Assembly: GCA_018713165.1 (NCBI GenBank)
Contig: DVFR01000019.1
Coordinates: 1 to 64,000 of the forward strand
Origin: Candidatus Coproplasma stercoravium
GTDB lineage: Bacteria > Bacillota > Clostridia > Christensenellales > Borkfalkiaceae
Direction of reading: 5' to 3'
DNA: 64,000 nucleotides
Shown here: positions 60,520 through 64,000 of the stretch, in pieces
Position numbering within the stretch: position 1 is the first letter of the stretch
Layout: each line of letters opens with the position of its first letter
Program-made: the position numbers and the translations under genes
Notes under the pieces: generated by a model
What the model saw: the letters and a program-made list of their open reading frames with translations, nothing else
Told to the model about the DNA's origin: nothing
The model's database searches: none

Positions 60520-61632
60520 TTATTGACCGGAGGGGTCGCCTGTTTTCTGCCGACGGTATTTTTTTACGGCGCGCATAAAGAGCCTTTCAATCATTTCCGA
60601 AAGCCTGTTTACGGCGCGACCGAGAGTGAATTTATACAACGTGCCGAGTGCGAAAGAGGCGGCAAACAGTATCGCTGCGAGCAGGAATATAAACGGTATC
60701 AGGTATTCTATTCCGAAAGAGTTTATCACCCATTCGTAGTATCGCGGCTGTATATATGTGGCAAACAGCACGTTGCGGTGAATTATGTAAATCAGCATGG
60801 AAAGCGAGGCGACGTGGTTGACGCCGCGGTTTATATAATGCTTCATGTTGGCAAGGTTTATAAGCGAAACCGCAAAAGCGAGGATAATTGGGCAATATAT
60901 GTGCACGTAGCCGAGCATTTTGCCGTCGAAATAGTCGGTGTGCAGTCCGATAAAGTTTATCGCCGTTTTAAAAATCAGATACGCCGCCACGCTGCAGACG
61001 CAAAGTATTATGTTGGCTTTTTTTGATGAGGTGAACGCCGCGGCGTATCTTTTAATCCACGATACGGCAAAATATGCGGCGACAAAGATAAGCAGCTTGT
61101 TTACGCCGAGCTGAGTGTTCGTTATCCACATAAGTATATAGCAATGGACGAACAGTATGCCCGCGAGTATGCCGTGACCGAGCTTGTCGAGTCTGTTTAT
61201 GAGAAAATTCAGAAGGGGGTGTATGGCATAGAATACGAGGTAGTAGCTTATATACCAGTTGTTTTGGAACAGGGTGGGAAATATCTGCCGCACTATCGTG
61301 CCCGCCGAAAGGTCATAGCCGAGCGCCAGCACCGTGACGAGCCAAATCACGGAAACTATGAACACCGTGATTATCATGTAGCATATCTTTTTTACGCTCG
61401 CCCCGCGGTTGCTTCCCGAGAGGTACCAGCACGAACATGTCAGAAAGAGCACGTCGCCTATGAGCCCCGTCCCGCTCAGAAGACCGATAAAAAAGAAATT
61501 TACGTTGTCTGTCGGGCTCAGATTGTCATACCCTTCAACATTCATGGCGTCGGGCACGGCGTGCGTTATAACGACCAGCACGATTGCCAGTATCTTTATC
61601 CATTCTGCCGCCGAATTGCGTTCAACTGCCAT
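60520..61632 (-). CDS. Acyltransferase family 3 membrane protein
   Basis: A 370-aa protein with ~10 predicted helices, of the OafA/YrhL-like Acyl_transf_3 family that O-acetylates cell-surface sugars. The start AAEWIKILAIVLVVITHAVP carries the catalytic-type His after helix 1. FQNNWYISYYLVFYAIHPLLN is the family's central W-Y-hydrophobic motif. AAGGGGGAA precedes the ATG on the minus strand. There is no glycan operon around it, so its substrate is unknown. Confidence 0.85.
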   Translation of the reverse strand: MAVERNSAAEWIKILAIVLVVITHAVPDAMNVEGYDNLSPTDNVNFFFIGLLSGTGLIGDVLFLTCSCWYLSGSNRGASVKKICYMIITVFIVSVIWLVTVLALGYDLSAGTIVRQIFPTLFQNNWYISYYLVFYAIHPLLNFLINRLDKLGHGILAGILFVHCYILMWITNTQLGVNKLLIFVAAYFAVSWIKRYAAAFTSSKKANIILCVCSVAAYLIFKTAINFIGLHTDYFDGKMLGYVHIYCPIILAFAVSLINLANMKHYINRGVNHVASLSMLIYIIHRNVLFATYIQPRYYEWVINSFGIEYLIPFIFLLAAILFAASFALGTLYKFTLGRAVNRLSEMIERLFMRAVKKYRRQKTGDPSGQ

Positions 61633-61912
61633 AAAAATTCCCCCTTTTGCGTTTTGTCGTGTGCATAAAAATTAATTTATGCGTACTTTTAACGTGCCGT
61701 ATGCGCGCTCTGCGTGCGTTGCGCGTCAAAAAAATTATATACTCATCAGGGGTTTGTTGTCAACTTCGGTGGCGGCGGCGATATTTGCAGATACCGTTCT
61801 GCTGTTTTAAGACGATATGAGCGGGCATTGCTATAAGTTGAACTTATATTTCGTATTAATATAATCGAATGACGGGGGGAGGGGCAAATTGGCTTTTGCC
61901 AAACATTTACGC

Positions 61913-61941
61913 TTGACTTAAACTATCATTTTTTATATAAT
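61913..61941 (+). promoter_or_regulatory. Promoter of the glutamate synthase genes
   Basis: TTGACT (61913-61918), 17-nt spacer, TATAAT (61936-61941). Confidence 0.85.
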
Positions 61942-61971
61942 AACATAGGAATTTAACAAAGCATTTTAAAC

Positions 61972-61991
61972 GCGGGCGTGCCCGCATTTTT
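61972..61991 (+). terminator. Early hairpin in the glutamate synthase leader
   Basis: GCGGG-CGTG-CCCGC followed by ATTTTT, about 25 nt after the predicted transcription start. It may attenuate transcription of the long (~140 nt) GC-rich leader. Confidence 0.5.
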
Positions 61992-62089
61992 ATGCGCCGC
62001 TATGCGCAAGGCGTTAAATCGGGCGTATTTTTCCTGCGCGCGGCGGCGCGCTTATATTTTTTGCGGGTTTTTGCCCGCGCGGAGCGCAT

Positions 62090-63211
62090 ATGTTTACGTC
62101 GGAAAACGGATATCCGCCCGTTGAGGGCGAGGTAAGAATACCTTCGGGTTGCGCGGTAAGCGCCATAATCGACAGGAGCGGCAGGCCCATGACGGGCGAA
62201 AAAATTATCCGCTCAATCGCCACCATGCACGACCGTTCCAACGGCCTCGGCGGCGGCTTTGCAGGCTACGGCATTTATCCCGACTATAAGGATTACTACG
62301 CCTTTCACCTCTTTTTCGACAGCCGCACCGCGCGCAAGGAGACAGAGGACTACCTCGCCGCGCATTTCGAGGTGGTGTATTCCTCCGAAATGAAGACGAG
62401 GAAGGTAAAGGGAATCACGGGCGAACCGCTCATATTCCGCTACTTTTTGTACCCCCTTTCAAAGCGCCTTGCCAACTCCCTTTTAGACGAGGAGCAGTAC
62501 GTCGTCAAGTGCGTCAACAGGATAAACACCGATATAAAGGGCGCGTTCGTGTTCTCCAGCGGCAAAAATATGGGCATTTTCAAGGGCGTGGGCTTCCCCG
62601 AGGACATAGGCAGATTCTACCTTCTGGACGAAGAGTATGAGGGATATATGTGGACGAGCCACGGCAGATATCCCACCAACACCCCCGGCTGGTGGGGCGG
62701 TGCGCACCCCTTCGGGCTGCTTTCCTATTCCGTAGTGCACAACGGCGAAATATCTTCGTACGACGCCAACCGCCGCTACATAGAGATGTTCGGCTACAAG
62801 TGCAATCTGCAGACCGATACCGAAGTTATAACTTACGTAATAGACTTCCTTTTAAGGGTTAAAAAACTTACGCTCGAAGAGGTCGCAAAGGTCATTTCGG
62901 CCTCCTTCTGGTCGACGATAAACGACAAGAGCGAGGAGGAGAAGAGGCAGGAGATTTTTCTGAGGAAGGCGTTTCCGTCCCTTCTGATAAACGGGCCGTT
63001 CTCGATAATTTTCGGCTTCGAGGGCGGAATGATGGCGCTCAACGACAGGCTCAAACTCCGCTCCATGGTGTGCGCCGAAAAGGGCGATTTGGCGTTCGTA
63101 TCCTCCGAGGAGTGCGGAATAAGGGTGATTGAACCCGAGCTCGACAATATCTTTGCGCCCGCGGGCGGCCAGCCCGTCATATATACCCTGCGCGAAGGAG
63201 TAGACAGATGA
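62090..63211 (+). CDS. Glutamine amidotransferase subunit of split glutamate synthase
   Basis: A 373-aa class II (Ntn-type) glutamine amidotransferase, the glutaminase part of archaeal-type split GltS. The catalytic Cys appears as C21 in IPSGCAVSAIIDR rather than directly after the start Met, which implies an N-terminal propeptide that is removed. TSHGRYPTNTPGWWGGAHPF carries the conserved Arg and Asn-type glutamine site, and VVHNGEISSYDANRRY with LQTDTEVI continues the fold. ATGA overlap with the FMN subunit shows coupling. Together they pass ammonia to 2-oxoglutarate. Confidence 0.9.
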   Translation: MFTSENGYPPVEGEVRIPSGCAVSAIIDRSGRPMTGEKIIRSIATMHDRSNGLGGGFAGYGIYPDYKDYYAFHLFFDSRTARKETEDYLAAHFEVVYSSEMKTRKVKGITGEPLIFRYFLYPLSKRLANSLLDEEQYVVKCVNRINTDIKGAFVFSSGKNMGIFKGVGFPEDIGRFYLLDEEYEGYMWTSHGRYPTNTPGWWGGAHPFGLLSYSVVHNGEISSYDANRRYIEMFGYKCNLQTDTEVITYVIDFLLRVKKLTLEEVAKVISASFWSTINDKSEEEKRQEIFLRKAFPSLLINGPFSIIFGFEGGMMALNDRLKLRSMVCAEKGDLAFVSSEECGIRVIEPELDNIFAPAGGQPVIYTLREGVDR

Positions 63212-64000
63212 AAAACATGTATATTCCCGCAGAATACGAGGTCGTGCGCAGCGCGGAACTGTGCACGTCGTGCAGGCTGTGCGAAAAGCAGTGCGCCAAC
63301 GAGGTGCACAAGTTCGACGAAAAACTCGGCAGAATGACTGCCGACAGTTCAAAATGCGTAAACTGCCACCGCTGCGTGTGCATGTGCCCCACGCGCGCGC
63401 TGAAAATCGTTAAGAGCGACGACACTTACAAGCTCAACTACAACTGGCCCGTTCAGGCGATGAACGAGGTTTACAGGCAGGCGGGTTCGGGCGGCGTTTT
63501 GCTCTCCTCCATGGGCACCCCCACCGAAAACCCCATATATTTCAATAAAATTCTCGTAAACGCGTCGCAGGTTACCAACCCGCCCATAGACCCCCTCCGC
63601 GAGCCTATGGAGACCACCGTTTACCTCGGCAAAAAGGACGTAGAGATAAAGAGGGACGCGCAGGGTCGCCTCAAAGACAACCTGCCTCCCCAGCTCAGGC
63701 TAACCACTCCCATAATGTTTTCTGCGATGAGCTACGGCTCTATCTCATACAACGCGCACGAGGCGCTCGCAAGGGCGGCGGAAGAGCTCGGCATTTTCTA
63801 CAACACGGGCGAGGGCGGACTGCATACCGACTTTTATAAGTACGGCAGGAACACCATCGTGCAGGTTGCGTCGGGCAGGTTCGGCGTGCACGAACAGTAT
63901 CTGATGACCGCCGCCGCGATAGAGATAAAGATGGGTCAGGGCGCAAAGCCGGGCATAGGCGGACACCTGCCCGGAATGAAGATATCCGACGACGTTTCGA
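63208..64000 (+). CDS. gltB: Glutamate synthase FMN/ferredoxin-domain subunit (partial)
   Basis: Runs off the window end (264 codons seen, no stop). Residues 19-29 and 50-60 hold two 4Fe-4S motifs: C19/C22/C25/C29 and C50/C53/C56/C60. The FMN-binding barrel begins near 150: LTTPIMFSAMSYGSISYNA, NTGEGGLHTDF, and IEIKMGQGAKPGIGGHLPG. This is the archaeal-type ferredoxin-domain GltB. It starts inside the stop codon of the amidotransferase gene. Confidence 0.92.
   Translation, partial: MKNMYIPAEYEVVRSAELCTSCRLCEKQCANEVHKFDEKLGRMTADSSKCVNCHRCVCMCPTRALKIVKSDDTYKLNYNWPVQAMNEVYRQAGSGGVLLSSMGTPTENPIYFNKILVNASQVTNPPIDPLREPMETTVYLGKKDVEIKRDAQGRLKDNLPPQLRLTTPIMFSAMSYGSISYNAHEALARAAEELGIFYNTGEGGLHTDFYKYGRNTIVQVASGRFGVHEQYLMTAAAIEIKMGQGAKPGIGGHLPGMKISDDVS

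Overview
The window reads as a chromosomal segment of a GC-rich, spore-forming-lineage Firmicute (class Clostridia; Christensenellales-like is only a guess). Reasons: a SpoIVA-family protein, Gram-positive type gene pairs (RNase J, trmR-trhP, type III glutamine synthetase), strong AGGAGG ribosome sites, TTGACA/TATAAT promoters with 17-nt spacers, many GC-rich hairpin terminators and abundant intergenic repeats. No rRNA, tRNA, prophage, IS transposase or CRISPR array was seen.

Layout: 208-4837 phosphofructokinase and a polyphosphate pair (ppx, ppk). 4947-5704 a tandem-HTH repressor divergent from a 57-codon gene, with a palindromic operator in the shared promoter. 5983-14481 an eight-gene, one-direction cassette that is the most interesting part: an SPFH protein with zinc ribbons, a small membrane protein, two ESCRT-III/Snf7-like helical proteins, two zinc-ribbon/TIR proteins with different membrane-type C-termini, a Vps4-like AAA ATPase with an MIT-like N-terminus, and a zinc-ribbon trypsin-like protease. 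14769-18858 a MacB/FtsX-type ABC transporter with MarR regulator. 18859-19586 tandem and dispersed repeats. 19587-27413 DUF378 protein, GH3 glycosidase, ketopantoate reductase-like enzyme, three alpha/beta hydrolases and an ATP-grasp enzyme. 27484-29941 small membrane protein, methyltransferase and a SpoIVA homologue whose P-loop is gone. 29984-31025 a long apparently noncoding stretch. 31026-35128 heterodimeric ABC exporter plus MarR. 35409-38318 a 36-aa ORF and the serine genes serA and serC. 38717-47981 a very acidic repeat protein, RNase J, the tRNA wobble-uridine pair trmR-trhP and aroA. 48347-50016 a type IV pilin-like protein with a G8 tract at the start. 50361-52730 two paralogous YwaF/TMEM164-like membrane proteins. 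53037-57217 and 62090-64000 nitrogen assimilation (GSIII, Amt-PII fusion, archaeal-type split glutamate synthase). 57502-58606 an AT-rich small membrane/secreted protein pair. 58808-61632 a ClC channel and an acyltransferase.

How the genes work together: glnN, amt-PII and the gltB parts take up ammonium and make glutamine and glutamate. serC-serA is a short biosynthetic operon. The ppx/ppk pair breaks and makes polyphosphate. The 5983-14481 cassette combines a predicted ESCRT-III/Vps4 membrane-remodelling core with TIR effectors, an SPFH scaffold and a protease; by inference it may be a membrane-stress or antiphage system. That function is not proven by the sequence. All family calls come from reading motifs by eye; no database search was run.
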